Under the pieces are notes generated by a model. That model had not been told where the DNA came from, did not search any database, and saw only the letters and a list, made by a program, of their open reading frames with translations. The translations under genes were made by a program, and so were the position numbers. Below, piece after piece: positions 17,754-27,019 of a stretch of DNA of 64,000 bases (position 1 is its first letter; every line of letters starts with the position of its first letter). The stretch is from positions 124,001-188,000 of the forward strand of contig NZ_JANAVY020000001.1 of assembly GCF_025195085.2 (NCBI RefSeq). The letters run 5' to 3'. The DNA is from Vibrio intestinalis. GTDB lineage: Bacteria; Pseudomonadota; Gammaproteobacteria; Enterobacterales; Vibrionaceae.

Positions 17754-18938
17754 TTATTCCTCGCGGGTAGGCACAGCATGAACAGCATCAGTTGCGCCGT
17801 ATTCAATGGATGCTGAGATGGCACGGTAAGTGGCTTCTGCGCGGTACTCCTTCGCAATTTCAAGCGCGTTACGACGTAAGACTTTGAGCTTACTTGCGTC
17901 TTTGTAAATCGAAAGTATTGCGCGGCTAAGAGACTGAAAATCGAGCGGTTGATATTTAACGCAATTCACGCCATCGGTTAGCCGTCCGTCCCAGTAGCTA
18001 CCATCTTGTGGAATCACCACACACATTCCCGCGGCGAGTGCTTCTAGAATTGATAAGCCAAACGGCTCTTTGTGGCTAGTCGATATAAAGATATTGCACT
18101 GTGCACGAATTTCATCGAGGTTTGGTGGGTCTTGATGCCATTTAGTGTGTTTAAGCACCACGGGCGCTATCGAAGTCTCAACCGCGCTGTTTTGCGGTTT
18201 GATAAAGCAAATATGGCTCGCAATGGGTTGGATTTGATGACTGTACCGTAGCGCATTGACCAATAATTCAAGGCCTTTCCATTTAAGCAATGAAGCTGCC
18301 CAAAAGCAGACTGGGAAGTGACTATGGCTTTGAGTCGGCCAGCGCTCAGCACTAATGCCATTCACAAATTGAATGAAGTTTCGGTTACTTAAGTAGGTGT
18401 TCTCTATGGCGGTAACATCGTCCAAACGCAGTGTTTGGCTTAAATAGGCGCGCAGTGCGAGGCGTATACTGTGTTTGGTGGAAGGTAAATAGAACACGCC
18501 TTCAACCTGAGTAAAGCACCAACCAATCGAGCGAGAAGACGCGACATTGCCATGAACAAACTGAAACACAGGCACTTTGGTTAGCCATTTCACAAGGTAA
18601 AGGGGCATGTCGATGCCTGGGCCTGATGCGCCAATCAATGCATCGACTTTTGGTATGCGCAGCATAATAAGCAGTACTATGAGGCTAAAGAAGGCTTGAT
18701 TAAGCCAATACGCTAGCCCGTGGTAGCGGCGATTTAGCCAAGGGATAGAGCGTAATTTTAAAACCGTCACGTCATGCTCTTTTATCAATGCGCTTTGAGC
18801 CCAATAGTTGGGGTCAACAGTCAGCACGGTAAAGTGAACATTTTCTCGATTGCATTGGCTTAGCGCGTCACTGGTGGCGATTTTTGACCCTCCTTTGAAA
18901 GGGATCGGATCGAAGATCAGGTTATGCAGTTTAGCCAT
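17754..18938 (-). CDS. sypJ: SypJ-type glycosyltransferase, GT4 family
   Basis: 394 residues. GT-B fold with a membrane-associated hydrophobic patch (LIVLLIMLRIP) in the N-terminal half and the donor-binding E-x7-E block KEPFGLSILEALAAG in the C-terminal half. It probably acts on the lipid-linked repeat. The ATG at 18938 has GGAGG five bases upstream, clearly better than the TTG four codons earlier. It overlaps the sypI end by 8 bases. Confidence 0.88.
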   Translation of the reverse strand: MAKLHNLIFDPIPFKGGSKIATSDALSQCNRENVHFTVLTVDPNYWAQSALIKEHDVTVLKLRSIPWLNRRYHGLAYWLNQAFFSLIVLLIMLRIPKVDALIGASGPGIDMPLYLVKWLTKVPVFQFVHGNVASSRSIGWCFTQVEGVFYLPSTKHSIRLALRAYLSQTLRLDDVTAIENTYLSNRNFIQFVNGISAERWPTQSHSHFPVCFWAASLLKWKGLELLVNALRYSHQIQPIASHICFIKPQNSAVETSIAPVVLKHTKWHQDPPNLDEIRAQCNIFISTSHKEPFGLSILEALAAGMCVVIPQDGSYWDGRLTDGVNCVKYQPLDFQSLSRAILSIYKDASKLKVLRRNALEIAKEYRAEATYRAISASIEYGATDAVHAVPTREE

Positions 18939-20142
18939 GACGACCTCCAATATTTTTCTGCATCCGTTTTAGTGCGTGCGGTACAGGGCGAAACAAATGG
19001 CTAAGCGCTGGCGGTGTGCGCTTTTGTTCGAGTAGTTGTTGATAGACTCGCTCAATACCGCTCACATAATGTTGTACTGACAATTTATGCTCGATATGGC
19101 TTTGCCCTTGATGGGCGATGTGGCGGCAGTAGTCTGGATGAGTCACCACACTCGACATCAACTTCATCATGTTCATGTAGCCATGATTAGCGTAAAGAAA
19201 GCCGGTTTGCGCATGGGTAATAAATTCGGGGACACCTCCAACATGGGGAGCAATGATAGGTATGCCAGCAAGGCCAGCCTCTGCAATAGCAAGGCCAAAT
19301 GCTTCTTCACGTGCTCCACTGACGAAGGCATCACAACCTTTTAGCCAGCCGATGACGTTGTTTTGCTCGCCGACAAAGTGGACGCAGCTGTCCAAACCTA
19401 ATTGGCTCACCTGATGCTGTAAATTTTGTTTCTCTTCACCATCTCCAATCACGACTAGGTGACTATTAGGGTGTTCAAGGCGCAAGTAGCAAAGCGCTTG
19501 AAAAATTCGATCAATGCCTTTGCGATGAATCAGTGAGCCCACTGTCACGAACAGGGTCGCCTTTTCATCCAGTTTGAGGTGCTGTTTGACATCAATGGCT
19601 GGAGTGTCTTGAAGTTTGCCGATGTCCAAGCCGTTGTGCACCACGCTTAAACGCTTTTCGTTGTAGCCTTCATCAATCAGCTGCGCCGAAATTGCACGGC
19701 TAGCGGTGATGACATGAGGGGATAAATGCAAGGCGTGTGTGACACGGTCACGAGCTGGGTAATCACTGTGAAGGTGGGTTACCAGAGGCGTGGCGGTCAA
19801 TCGAGCCGCGAGGCTCATCCACTGGTTTGGCGCAGCACTGTTTACGTGAACTAAGCCAATCTTGTATTTATTGATGATCTTTCTGGCGGTAAAAACCAAT
19901 CGCGCCCACGCTAAGAGGTTATAGCGCGGTTTGTTCCAACCCAGCAGCAGAGGGAAGGTTTCAAGCAGACAAGGGATGCCATTAAAGGTAAGCACTTTGT
20001 GCAAAGAGGGGTTATTGGTCCAAACGATGGCGTGATAGCGAGAGGCGTCTAGATGCTGAATCAAATCCAGTAAGCAGCGCTCACTACCGCGAATCCAATC
20101 TTCGCCATAATGGACAAACAAAATTGGGGTTGGGTTACTCAT
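18931..20142 (-). CDS. sypI: SypI-type glycosyltransferase, GT4 family
   Basis: 403 residues. Motifs of GT4 enzymes: HYGEDWIRGSERCLLDLI at the N-terminus, VTVGSLIHRKGIDRIFQAL, and EEAFGLAIAEAGLAGIPIIA, which holds the E-x7-E pair. It is the first gene of the sypIJKL unit. It is preceded by a 120-bp intergenic region holding a perfect -24/-12 sigma-54 element, and by a SypG-type palindrome that begins in the end of sypH. Confidence 0.9.
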   Translation of the reverse strand: MSNPTPILFVHYGEDWIRGSERCLLDLIQHLDASRYHAIVWTNNPSLHKVLTFNGIPCLLETFPLLLGWNKPRYNLLAWARLVFTARKIINKYKIGLVHVNSAAPNQWMSLAARLTATPLVTHLHSDYPARDRVTHALHLSPHVITASRAISAQLIDEGYNEKRLSVVHNGLDIGKLQDTPAIDVKQHLKLDEKATLFVTVGSLIHRKGIDRIFQALCYLRLEHPNSHLVVIGDGEEKQNLQHQVSQLGLDSCVHFVGEQNNVIGWLKGCDAFVSGAREEAFGLAIAEAGLAGIPIIAPHVGGVPEFITHAQTGFLYANHGYMNMMKLMSSVVTHPDYCRHIAHQGQSHIEHKLSVQHYVSGIERVYQQLLEQKRTPPALSHLFRPVPHALKRMQKNIGGRHG

Positions 20143-20181
20143 TCTCTAGCCTTACTTGTCGTTATCAATATCCGTAATAAC

Positions 20182-20196
20182 GCAAAGTAAGTGCCA
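20182..20196 (-). promoter_or_regulatory. Predicted sigma-54 promoter of sypIJKL
   Basis: Minus strand TGGCACTTACTTTGC, a perfect match to the consensus TGGCAC-N5-TTGC. The -24 element is 71 bp from the SypG-type palindrome, and the -12 is 40 bp from the sypI start. Confidence 0.9.
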
Positions 20197-20262
20197 AATA
20201 AGGCTCTGTTCTAACTTGATGATTTAGCTAAAATAAATTTAGATTGATTCATAATGACAGAG

Positions 20263-21324
20263 TTAATTCTCAAATTGAGAATCAGTTTGGGAGTCAGAAA
20301 AGGGACTAATCGCATAGAGAGATAGCATATTGGGTATCACATGCGTACTGCTGTAATGGCGAGCAATGGTATTGGCCGCATTGACACGCAGTGCCATGAT
20401 TGATGACGGCGAGAAGGCGAGATATTCTTTTAACGCCCGCTTAAGTTGTGTGCCATCTTTGACTAAAAGACCATTAAATGGCGAGTCAATCAGGTTTGGA
20501 ATATCACCAACTGCAGTTGAAATAACATTAATACCTCGCGCCATCGCTTCAATCGCAACTAACGGTAAACCTTCAAATTCAGAGCTAATGATCAACACAT
20601 CAATATTAGGCCACACTTGCGCCATTTCTTTTTGATGACCGTGAAAGGTTAAGTTGGGAGATGAACTTTGTTTCAACTTGTCCGATAACGGGCCATCACC
20701 ATAGAGATGAAAATCATGCTCAGGGAAATCATGCGCAAGCTGAACAAAGTGATGTGGTGCTTTTTCACTACTGAGCCTTCCCACATACGCGATTTGAGAA
20801 CCGTGTTGGAAAGCGACTTCGCTTGTATCGATGAAATTATTAAAATGATGAGTTTGGCAGGGCAGCTTGCTGGCAATGGCTTGGCTAACTACGATAGAAG
20901 CGGTTGAGAGCCACGCAGTATAGCGGTCTAAAAAGTCATACAGCTTTACGCGTCCAGTTGGTGTTTCGCCTGCGTGATAGGTGGAGACTTGACGCATGCC
21001 AGTAACACACCGCGCCAGTTTACCAATCAGACTTGCTTTGTAGCCATGGCAATGCACTACTTGCGGTTGGTATTGTTTGACTAATTTAATCAACTGAAAC
21101 AGCGGCTGACTGTGATTATCGTTAAGGTAGCCATAATCAATATCATGACTTTCTAACTTTGCAATTAGTGGACTTGGGACGGCGTAACGGTGGGTAAGCC
21201 AAACTCTCACTTTCTGCTGATGCTTGACTAAACCTAACGCAAGCTGCAAAAGGTGGGTTTCGATGCCGCCAAACTGGCGGCTATCCATGACTAACCAAAT
21301 TTCATTAGACGAAATTCTGCTCAT
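20263..21324 (-). CDS. sypH: SypH-type glycosyltransferase, GT4 family
   Basis: 353 residues, GT-B fold: MDSRQFGGIETHLLQLA at the N-terminus, VVHCHGYKASLIGK, IAYVGRLSSEKAP at the domain boundary, and EFEGLPLVAIEAMARG with the E-x7-E pair. It overlaps the sypG 3' end by 20 bases, so the regulator and this enzyme are in one transcript. Its last codons contain the SypG-type palindrome that precedes sypI. Confidence 0.88.
   Translation of the reverse strand: MSRISSNEIWLVMDSRQFGGIETHLLQLALGLVKHQQKVRVWLTHRYAVPSPLIAKLESHDIDYGYLNDNHSQPLFQLIKLVKQYQPQVVHCHGYKASLIGKLARCVTGMRQVSTYHAGETPTGRVKLYDFLDRYTAWLSTASIVVSQAIASKLPCQTHHFNNFIDTSEVAFQHGSQIAYVGRLSSEKAPHHFVQLAHDFPEHDFHLYGDGPLSDKLKQSSSPNLTFHGHQKEMAQVWPNIDVLIISSEFEGLPLVAIEAMARGINVISTAVGDIPNLIDSPFNGLLVKDGTQLKRALKEYLAFSPSSIMALRVNAANTIARHYSSTHVIPNMLSLYAISPFSDSQTDSQFEN
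20267..20281. promoter_or_regulatory. SypG-type enhancer upstream of sypI
   Basis: Palindrome TTCTCAAATTGAGAA, identical to the copy upstream of sypA. It sits in the last codons of sypH, 71 bp upstream of the -24 element of sypI. Confidence 0.9.
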
Positions 21325-22762
21325 CTTCTGCTTCCCATGCCTGTTTCTTACGATAAACAGTGGAGGGGCTTAGTTCTAATAACACTGCAGCGTTAAGTAC
21401 ATTGCCATCGCAAAAATCAATCGCTTGTTGAATGGCCTCCCGTTCAATTTGCCACATAGGACGAATCTTATTGGCATTCGGCAGTACGCTATTAGTGCTT
21501 TGGGTGGAACTGATTTCCATCTCGGCGTGGCTAATTTGCGCTTCGACCAAAGGTTGTGGCGGTGTTGGAGCAGGGCGAGTTCTGCTTGGTTTGTTATTAA
21601 CGATCTCAACGGGTAAGTGCTGTGAGGTTAACTTCTTGTCGTCATTTAGCACCACTATGTTTCGAATCACATTTTGAAGTTGGCGCACGTTGCCAGGCCA
21701 TGCATAACGTTTGAGTACAGCTTCCGCATCCTTATTAATGGCCTTGAACGATTTGCCATCCTCTTTTGCGTAGAGACGCAAGAAGTGGTTGGCTAAGGTG
21801 ACAATATCATTGGAGCGGTCGCGTAAAGGCGGCATATCGACTGGCACAACATGAACGCGGTAATACAAATCTTCACGGAAACGACCTTCTTCCACTTCGG
21901 TCAAAGGATGTCGATTGGTCGCACAGATAATTCTAACATCGACTTTTTGCTCGCGGTTTGCGCCTAAAGGTGTGAACGTTCCGGTTTGCAGAAAACGTAA
22001 TAGCTTCTTCTGCATCTCTAGATCCATTTCGCACAGCTCATCAAGGAACAATGTTCCGCCGTGGGCCATAGTCGCTGCGCCTTTACGATCGGTGGTCGCA
22101 CCGGTAAATGCGCCTTTGACATGGCCAAAGATTTCACTCTCCATCAAATCTTTTGGAATTGCACCGCAGTTAATCGCTATAAAGGGTTTATCACGTCGCT
22201 TACTTTCTTTATGAATCGCTTCTGCGCACACTTCTTTACCTGTACCACTTTCGCCAACAATAAATACGCTGGCGGTAGTAGGGGCGACAGAATCAATAAT
22301 TTTATACACCGCTTGCATACATAAACTGCTGCCAATAAAACCGTGGAACTGATTTCGATCGAACCGAGTTTCGATATCTTCCACGAGGTTTTCAAGCTTA
22401 GAGCGTTGCAGATGAAGCGCGATAGAGGTGTTGAGACGGTTCGCTTTAATCGGTTTTTCTAAGAAATCCTTAGCGCCTTTTTGTAACAAGTTAACCGCAA
22501 CATCGACCGAGCCATGAGCGGTGGCGACAATAACTGAAGTCGGAATTTGATTGTCGATGATCCAATCGAGAATATCTTCGCCTTCCATGTCGGGCAATTT
22601 GAGATCGAGTATCACCAGTTGTGGCGTATTTCGCTCAATAAACGCAATGGCTTCGCGGCCTGTTTCGACATGAAATAGATCAAATGGCTGATCTTTAACA
22701 TATTGTTGGTAAAGTACAGCCAGCGATGTGGAGTCTTCAATCAGCAATACTTTCGGTTTCAT
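21305..22762 (-). CDS. sypG: SypG: LuxO-like sigma-54-dependent response regulator
   Basis: 485 residues from the ATG at 22762 (AAGGAAG six bases upstream; an in-frame GTG eight codons earlier has none). Receiver domain: phospho-acceptor Asp53 in ILDLKLPDMEG, acidic pair in IEDS, TAHGS, and the Lys of FLEKPIK. The AAA+ domain has a P-loop GESGTGKE, the sigma-54 contact loop GAFTGA, and R-fingers in RFREDLYYR. A Fis-type helix-turn-helix closes it (NVLNAAVLLELSPSTVYRKKQAWE). Over its length it resembles LuxO more than NtrC. It should activate the four syp promoters by binding the TTCTCA palindromes once phosphorylated. The HPt gene just upstream is the likely phosphodonor. Confidence 0.92.
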   Translation of the reverse strand: MKPKVLLIEDSTSLAVLYQQYVKDQPFDLFHVETGREAIAFIERNTPQLVILDLKLPDMEGEDILDWIIDNQIPTSVIVATAHGSVDVAVNLLQKGAKDFLEKPIKANRLNTSIALHLQRSKLENLVEDIETRFDRNQFHGFIGSSLCMQAVYKIIDSVAPTTASVFIVGESGTGKEVCAEAIHKESKRRDKPFIAINCGAIPKDLMESEIFGHVKGAFTGATTDRKGAATMAHGGTLFLDELCEMDLEMQKKLLRFLQTGTFTPLGANREQKVDVRIICATNRHPLTEVEEGRFREDLYYRVHVVPVDMPPLRDRSNDIVTLANHFLRLYAKEDGKSFKAINKDAEAVLKRYAWPGNVRQLQNVIRNIVVLNDDKKLTSQHLPVEIVNNKPSRTRPAPTPPQPLVEAQISHAEMEISSTQSTNSVLPNANKIRPMWQIEREAIQQAIDFCDGNVLNAAVLLELSPSTVYRKKQAWEAEDEQNFV

Positions 22763-22818
22763 CGGCGACTTCCTTATTGTTATCACTGTGCCTTAATAGC
22801 TATGGTTGTTTGGCAAAG

Positions 22819-23178
22819 TTAATCGACAAATCCTAGTGTTTTTCTCTGTTCGAGTGCAGCTAATGAGCGATTGGCAATATCGAGTAAATCGTGATGGCAT
22901 TGTAAGGCATCTTCTCCTTTACCATCGGCACACATGTGTTCAATCTTTCGCGCTAAGTTCGATAACTCGCGGTTGCCCAGCGCCAAAGAAGAGCTGCCTA
23001 ATGTATGGCTTTCAAACTCTATAACACTGACATCTTGCGCCTGAAAGGCGTCATCGAGCACTTTTAATCTTGCTTGCGACTCTTCAAGATAGTGGTCAAT
23101 CAACATTGGAATCACTTCAGCACTGGTGTCGGCAATCATCTGTTGAATGATCTCTTCATCAACTAGCTCTATATCCAC
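22819..23178 (-). CDS. LuxU-like HPt phosphotransfer protein in the place of sypE/sypF
   Basis: 119 residues, all-helical, single HPt domain. The phosphoryl-accepting histidine is His58 in ESHTLGSSSLALG, followed by the NLARKIE helix. The GTG start at 23178 has AGGAG six bases upstream. Size and layout fit LuxU, which passes phosphate to LuxO. The next gene encodes the LuxO-like SypG, so a phosphate route to SypG is a reasonable inference. In V. fischeri the same slot holds sypE and sypF; SypF is a hybrid kinase whose HPt part matters most. The kinase feeding this protein is not in the locus. Confidence 0.88.
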   Translation of the reverse strand: MDIELVDEEIIQQMIADTSAEVIPMLIDHYLEESQARLKVLDDAFQAQDVSVIEFESHTLGSSSLALGNRELSNLARKIEHMCADGKGEDALQCHHDLLDIANRSLAALEQRKTLGFVD

Positions 23179-23351
23179 AAGCTTCTCCTTAGCAGTCTCT
23201 GCGTAGAAACAAGTGAGTTAATGTGCATTAAAGTCCATATTGCTCGCTTGTTAGTTTAAGAATAGATGAAATTTTTCAATTGGTTGGGTAAAAATTGTTC
23301 GGTTGGTGTTTTCTCAATCCATGTCGCAAATTTGATAAGACGCTATTTGCA

Positions 23352-24071
23352 TTATGCTCGCTCTAACAGCAGTGGCATTTGCTGGATTTTGTCTATCCAC
23401 GTTTGTTTCATTCGTCTCGGGATCAGTGGAAGTCGTTCAATTTGACGGCTTATCTCGCTGGCTAAAGTGGGTTGATAGTGGCTGTTGAGTACACAGCCGA
23501 TAATCTCTGTCTGGTTGGCATGTAGAAGTTGTTTGGCTTGCTCTAACTGGCTTTGGGTGGTTTGCGTGGCTAAAACAACCAGCAGAGCAAACTGACACGC
23601 TTGTGCGACCGCTTGAGCTGGAATATTACCGCGGTTGATCTTGAGTAACGGAGAGGTATCAATGACGACTCTGTCATAGCTTTGTAACCAATCTTCAATG
23701 TACTTTGCTAGGCATTGTGGATCGCTGTATTGCACCAATTCCGATGGACTTGATGGCTTAGCGATTCCGGTAAATACTTGTTTGCTTGATTGCTGCTCAA
23801 GCCAAGTGACCTTGGCCGAGCTATGGTTAAATGTGTTGGTCGAATCTTGAGTATCGAAAGTAATGGCAAGGTCATTGAAACCGGAGTTATACAGATTCAA
23901 ATCAACCAACAGCACAGAACGACCAGCAAGCAGGTAGCGCTCAGTTAGCGCAGTTGCAACAGAGGTGACGCCGTCACCTGAGTCGCACGCGGTGACACAT
24001 AATGAGCGGCACTGCTTGGCTTCTGCGGCAAGAAAGATCTGTTCAATTTCTGTATGAGTTGCTGGAATCAT
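23352..24071 (-). CDS. sypD: SypD-type CpsD/CapB family protein with degenerate Walker A
   Basis: 239 residues matching the cytoplasmic half of bacterial tyrosine kinases that work with Wzz proteins. Visible: LLVDLN (Walker A' position) and RVVIDTSPLL (Walker B). The P-loop reads ACDSGDGVTS, with Val where the nucleotide-binding Lys of GxGK[ST] belongs, and the C-terminus (MKQTWIDKIQQMPLLLERA) lacks a tyrosine cluster. It may be a non-catalytic partner of SypO rather than an active kinase. The start lies two bases after the sypC stop. A 173-bp gap separates it from the HPt gene. Confidence 0.8.
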   Translation of the reverse strand: MIPATHTEIEQIFLAAEAKQCRSLCVTACDSGDGVTSVATALTERYLLAGRSVLLVDLNLYNSGFNDLAITFDTQDSTNTFNHSSAKVTWLEQQSSKQVFTGIAKPSSPSELVQYSDPQCLAKYIEDWLQSYDRVVIDTSPLLKINRGNIPAQAVAQACQFALLVVLATQTTQSQLEQAKQLLHANQTEIIGCVLNSHYQPTLASEISRQIERLPLIPRRMKQTWIDKIQQMPLLLERA

Positions 24072-24073
24072 CG

Positions 24074-26167
24074 CTATAACGCTCCAATCAGTACAATGGT
24101 TGTGGTGAGGCGCAAGATGTCTTCCAAGCCAACACGTGCTTTTTCCATAAAACTGTCACGACGATCTGGCACATAAATAGTATCGCCGGCACGTAGTACG
24201 GGCAGTTTGTAGATGTTGGCGGTTTTGCTGAAATCAATCAGGTCAAAAGTACGTGCTTGGCCTTGGCAGCAAGACATATTTACCACCGAAATCTTCTCAA
24301 GATAGGCGTTGTCACTCGGACCACCAGCTTCGGCGATGATATCGAGGATCGTCATGTTGTCATCAAATACGTAGCGACCTGGATTGTTCACTGCGCCGAG
24401 CACTCGAACCGTCGATTCCTTTGAGCGATCTAACCAAATTTTGTCTTTCTCTGGGATGTAGATTGTGTCGCCCATGGTCACTTTGGGTAGCAACGACTCA
24501 TCACCGGTTTCGAAATAGAGCGATAGATTGAGTTTACTTACTTTTGAGTAACTCTTGTCACGATGGGTAATGCGAATGTTGTGAATATCGGCATCTTTAG
24601 TTGGGCCATCCGCAGCAGAGAGAATATCGAGAAAGTGCATCTCTTTGGTAAAGCGGTAGCGACCCGGCGCGTTAACTTGACCAAATACATAGATCGACGC
24701 ATCTGAGCTTTGACGCACCCACTGAGATTTATTGTCAGAAGGATCTTGTGGTAGATCGTGCACTCGTACAATAGAGCCTGCGGCAATCAAAGGTAGCTCA
24801 TGGCTTGGTGCACCTTTTAAAATGAAATCATCAAGGTTGAACACAATGAGCTCGCCATTGGCATCAACGACTTCAATTTTAGTCGTATCTGCACGCAATG
24901 TTGGGCCACCAACGTGTGCGAGTAAGTGCATTAAATCCATTTCATCCGACCATTCGATACGCCCTGGATGGACAACTTCACCGATCACATTGACTGCACG
25001 GTCAGGCGAGATCTTAAGCCATGACTTCTCGTTCATGTCGGTTTTTTCAGGCACAAAAATCGCGTCACCGGGGCCAATGGCTGGTGGACGTTGACCACTG
25101 AGGCCTTCAGTGTAAGCGGTTAAATCGAACTTAATCACTCGACCACTGGCCTTGATTAGACGAATCTGACGAGATTCAGCAAAACGCGTTGGGCCGCCAG
25201 CATTGGCTAGAATATCCATAAAGGATGCGCCTTTTTTACCTTCGTACGCGCCGGGGCTGGCCACTTCCCCCATGATGTAGACAACATTAGCCCCAGCGCG
25301 TATCTCTTCTTCCTGTTTTGGTACAAAAATGGTGGTGCCTTTGCTCAACTTAGGCAGTAGGGTTTTATCGCCGCTGTCTAAGTAGAGTTTTAAATTAAAC
25401 AGTTGTGGTTGGTTATTGCTGATCACGCGAATCTGCTCAACCGTTGCGTAGCGAGTCACGCCGCCTGCGCGCATTAAAACATCGACCAAATCGGTGTTTG
25501 GTTTGTAGGTGAAGGTACCCGGCGCGTTTACTTCGCCAAACACTTTAATTGCGGTGCGGCTATCTGCACTGTCACCAGCATTCGCTTGTTTGTTTGCATC
25601 AAACTGCTGCTCTATGTTGCCGACAAGAGGCGATGCTGGCACAAACAGGCTATCAAGTGATTTAAGTTCTGGTAGTAAGCTATCATCACCAGAGTCTAAA
25701 AAAGCTTTGTAATTGAAAGGAAACTTATCTTTACCCCGCTTAAGTAGCATGTTATCGAGCTGTGCACCTGAACGAAGGCCGCCAGCGGCATGAATGGCGG
25801 TTTGAACATCGGCGTTTTTCGCCAACGTGTATTCGCCCGGTGATTTCACATAGCCTTGCACTGATACTAGAATTTGCTGCTCTGCGATGTAAACACTGGC
25901 AGTAGACAAATCACGAAACGCTTTGTTTAGTGCATTGATAACCGCTTCAGACAGTTGAGGTTCGGTATAGCCGGCCACATACAGGGTGCCAACTTCGGGC
26001 AAATCAATACGGCCTCGTTTATCCACTTGAAAACCACGATTTAACGATGACTCGCCAGGAAGGTTAACTTGAATCAGATCGCCAACTTGTACACGCTCTG
26101 CGGCGAAAGAAAAAACCGAGTAGCTGAGCGTAAGCACCAAGATGAATAGGGTATTAGTCCACTTCAT
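24074..26167 (-). CDS. sypC: SypC-type polysaccharide export protein with six SLBB repeats
   Basis: 697 residues from the ATG at 26167, which has a perfect AGGAGG five bases upstream and gives a clean signal peptide (cleavage after FAA). A poly-export domain (VGDLIQVNLPGE) is followed by about six SLBB units, each starting like VxGxVxxPGxY and ending in GGPT, and most followed by a DSGDxSLLPxL block. Wza has far fewer, so the periplasmic part should be unusually long. No lipobox Cys is present. It is probably the outer-membrane export conduit of the exopolysaccharide. The start overlaps the sypB end by 14 bases. Confidence 0.88.
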   Translation of the reverse strand: MKWTNTLFILVLTLSYSVFSFAAERVQVGDLIQVNLPGESSLNRGFQVDKRGRIDLPEVGTLYVAGYTEPQLSEAVINALNKAFRDLSTASVYIAEQQILVSVQGYVKSPGEYTLAKNADVQTAIHAAGGLRSGAQLDNMLLKRGKDKFPFNYKAFLDSGDDSLLPELKSLDSLFVPASPLVGNIEQQFDANKQANAGDSADSRTAIKVFGEVNAPGTFTYKPNTDLVDVLMRAGGVTRYATVEQIRVISNNQPQLFNLKLYLDSGDKTLLPKLSKGTTIFVPKQEEEIRAGANVVYIMGEVASPGAYEGKKGASFMDILANAGGPTRFAESRQIRLIKASGRVIKFDLTAYTEGLSGQRPPAIGPGDAIFVPEKTDMNEKSWLKISPDRAVNVIGEVVHPGRIEWSDEMDLMHLLAHVGGPTLRADTTKIEVVDANGELIVFNLDDFILKGAPSHELPLIAAGSIVRVHDLPQDPSDNKSQWVRQSSDASIYVFGQVNAPGRYRFTKEMHFLDILSAADGPTKDADIHNIRITHRDKSYSKVSKLNLSLYFETGDESLLPKVTMGDTIYIPEKDKIWLDRSKESTVRVLGAVNNPGRYVFDDNMTILDIIAEAGGPSDNAYLEKISVVNMSCCQGQARTFDLIDFSKTANIYKLPVLRAGDTIYVPDRRDSFMEKARVGLEDILRLTTTIVLIGAL

Positions 26168-26993
26168 AATAACCTCCTTGCTGATTTTGATTCGCCAGTT
26201 CCTTTGTGGCGATAACTTCAATGCTGACACGACGATTAGTCAATCGAACCCCATCAGATTGCCCTTCATAAAGTGGCAGAGTGTCGCCGAGCGAATGTGC
26301 TTCTATTCGAGAGGGTGCGAGTCCAAAAATCACTAAATAACGTTTAACTTGCTTTGCTCGGCCCATCGCTAATTCTTGGTTGTAAAGCGTTTCGCCAGTC
26401 GCATCGGCATGACCCGTCACAGAAAGGTGAAGGCTTGGATTTTGTTTTAGGATGTTGGCGGCTTCAGCAAGGTGTCCCATATATTTGGGGTTTACTTCCG
26501 TCGAGTCGTACGCAAATTGATTGTCAACGTTGAGCAGGTTGAACAACTGATCAATGACAGAAAGTTGCATCTGAAATTCTTGCTCGTTAACTGGAGGTAC
26601 ACAGTTAGCTTGCGAGGTGACGTAATCAAGTTGTCGCTCTAGCTCACCTAGGCGTTTACGCTGAATTACGATGTCGTTGGCTGCGTCGAGCCATAATCCG
26701 CCTTCAAGTTCTCGGGCGATGCGGTTTTGTTTTTCGAGAGCTTGCACCACCGCGGCGGGGAAGCACCATTTTGCGCCTTCACGGATCAACGAATCAAGGT
26801 GGAGTTTAGTCAGTTGCCAATCAAACCTTAGTCCATGCTCTGGGCCTAGTGGTTCATCGGGCATAACGGGTGAAAAGCTATTATCTATGTAGTTTTCGGC
26901 GATACCGCCGCGCCCTTCATCTGGATAACTGGTACAGCCTAGCGTCAGTAGTCCAGATGCAATTAGGGCTATGTATTGTGCGAATTTAACCAT
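26154..26993 (-). CDS. sypB: SypB-type OmpA-family lipoprotein
   Basis: 279 residues. Lipoprotein signal with lipobox SGLLTLGC. The C-terminal ~110 residues are an OmpA-like peptidoglycan-binding domain (VNPKYMGHLAEAANILKQNP, LSVTGHADATGETLYNQELAMGRAKQV, LTNRRVSIEV). It probably anchors the export apparatus to peptidoglycan. The ribosome-binding site AGAGGA is 7 bases from the ATG. It is the second gene of the sypA-initiated unit. Confidence 0.88.
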   Translation of the reverse strand: MVKFAQYIALIASGLLTLGCTSYPDEGRGGIAENYIDNSFSPVMPDEPLGPEHGLRFDWQLTKLHLDSLIREGAKWCFPAAVVQALEKQNRIARELEGGLWLDAANDIVIQRKRLGELERQLDYVTSQANCVPPVNEQEFQMQLSVIDQLFNLLNVDNQFAYDSTEVNPKYMGHLAEAANILKQNPSLHLSVTGHADATGETLYNQELAMGRAKQVKRYLVIFGLAPSRIEAHSLGDTLPLYEGQSDGVRLTNRRVSIEVIATKELANQNQQGGYYEVD

Positions 26994-27019
26994 GCCAACT
27001 TCCTCTTATTGTAATTGTT

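Noticed and set aside
23179..23351. Remnant of sypE/sypF or an extra promoter between sypD and the HPt gene
   Set aside because: No residual coding similarity, no -24/-12 spacing and no TTCTCA palindrome could be found; TTCTCAATCC at about 23311 is only a half match.
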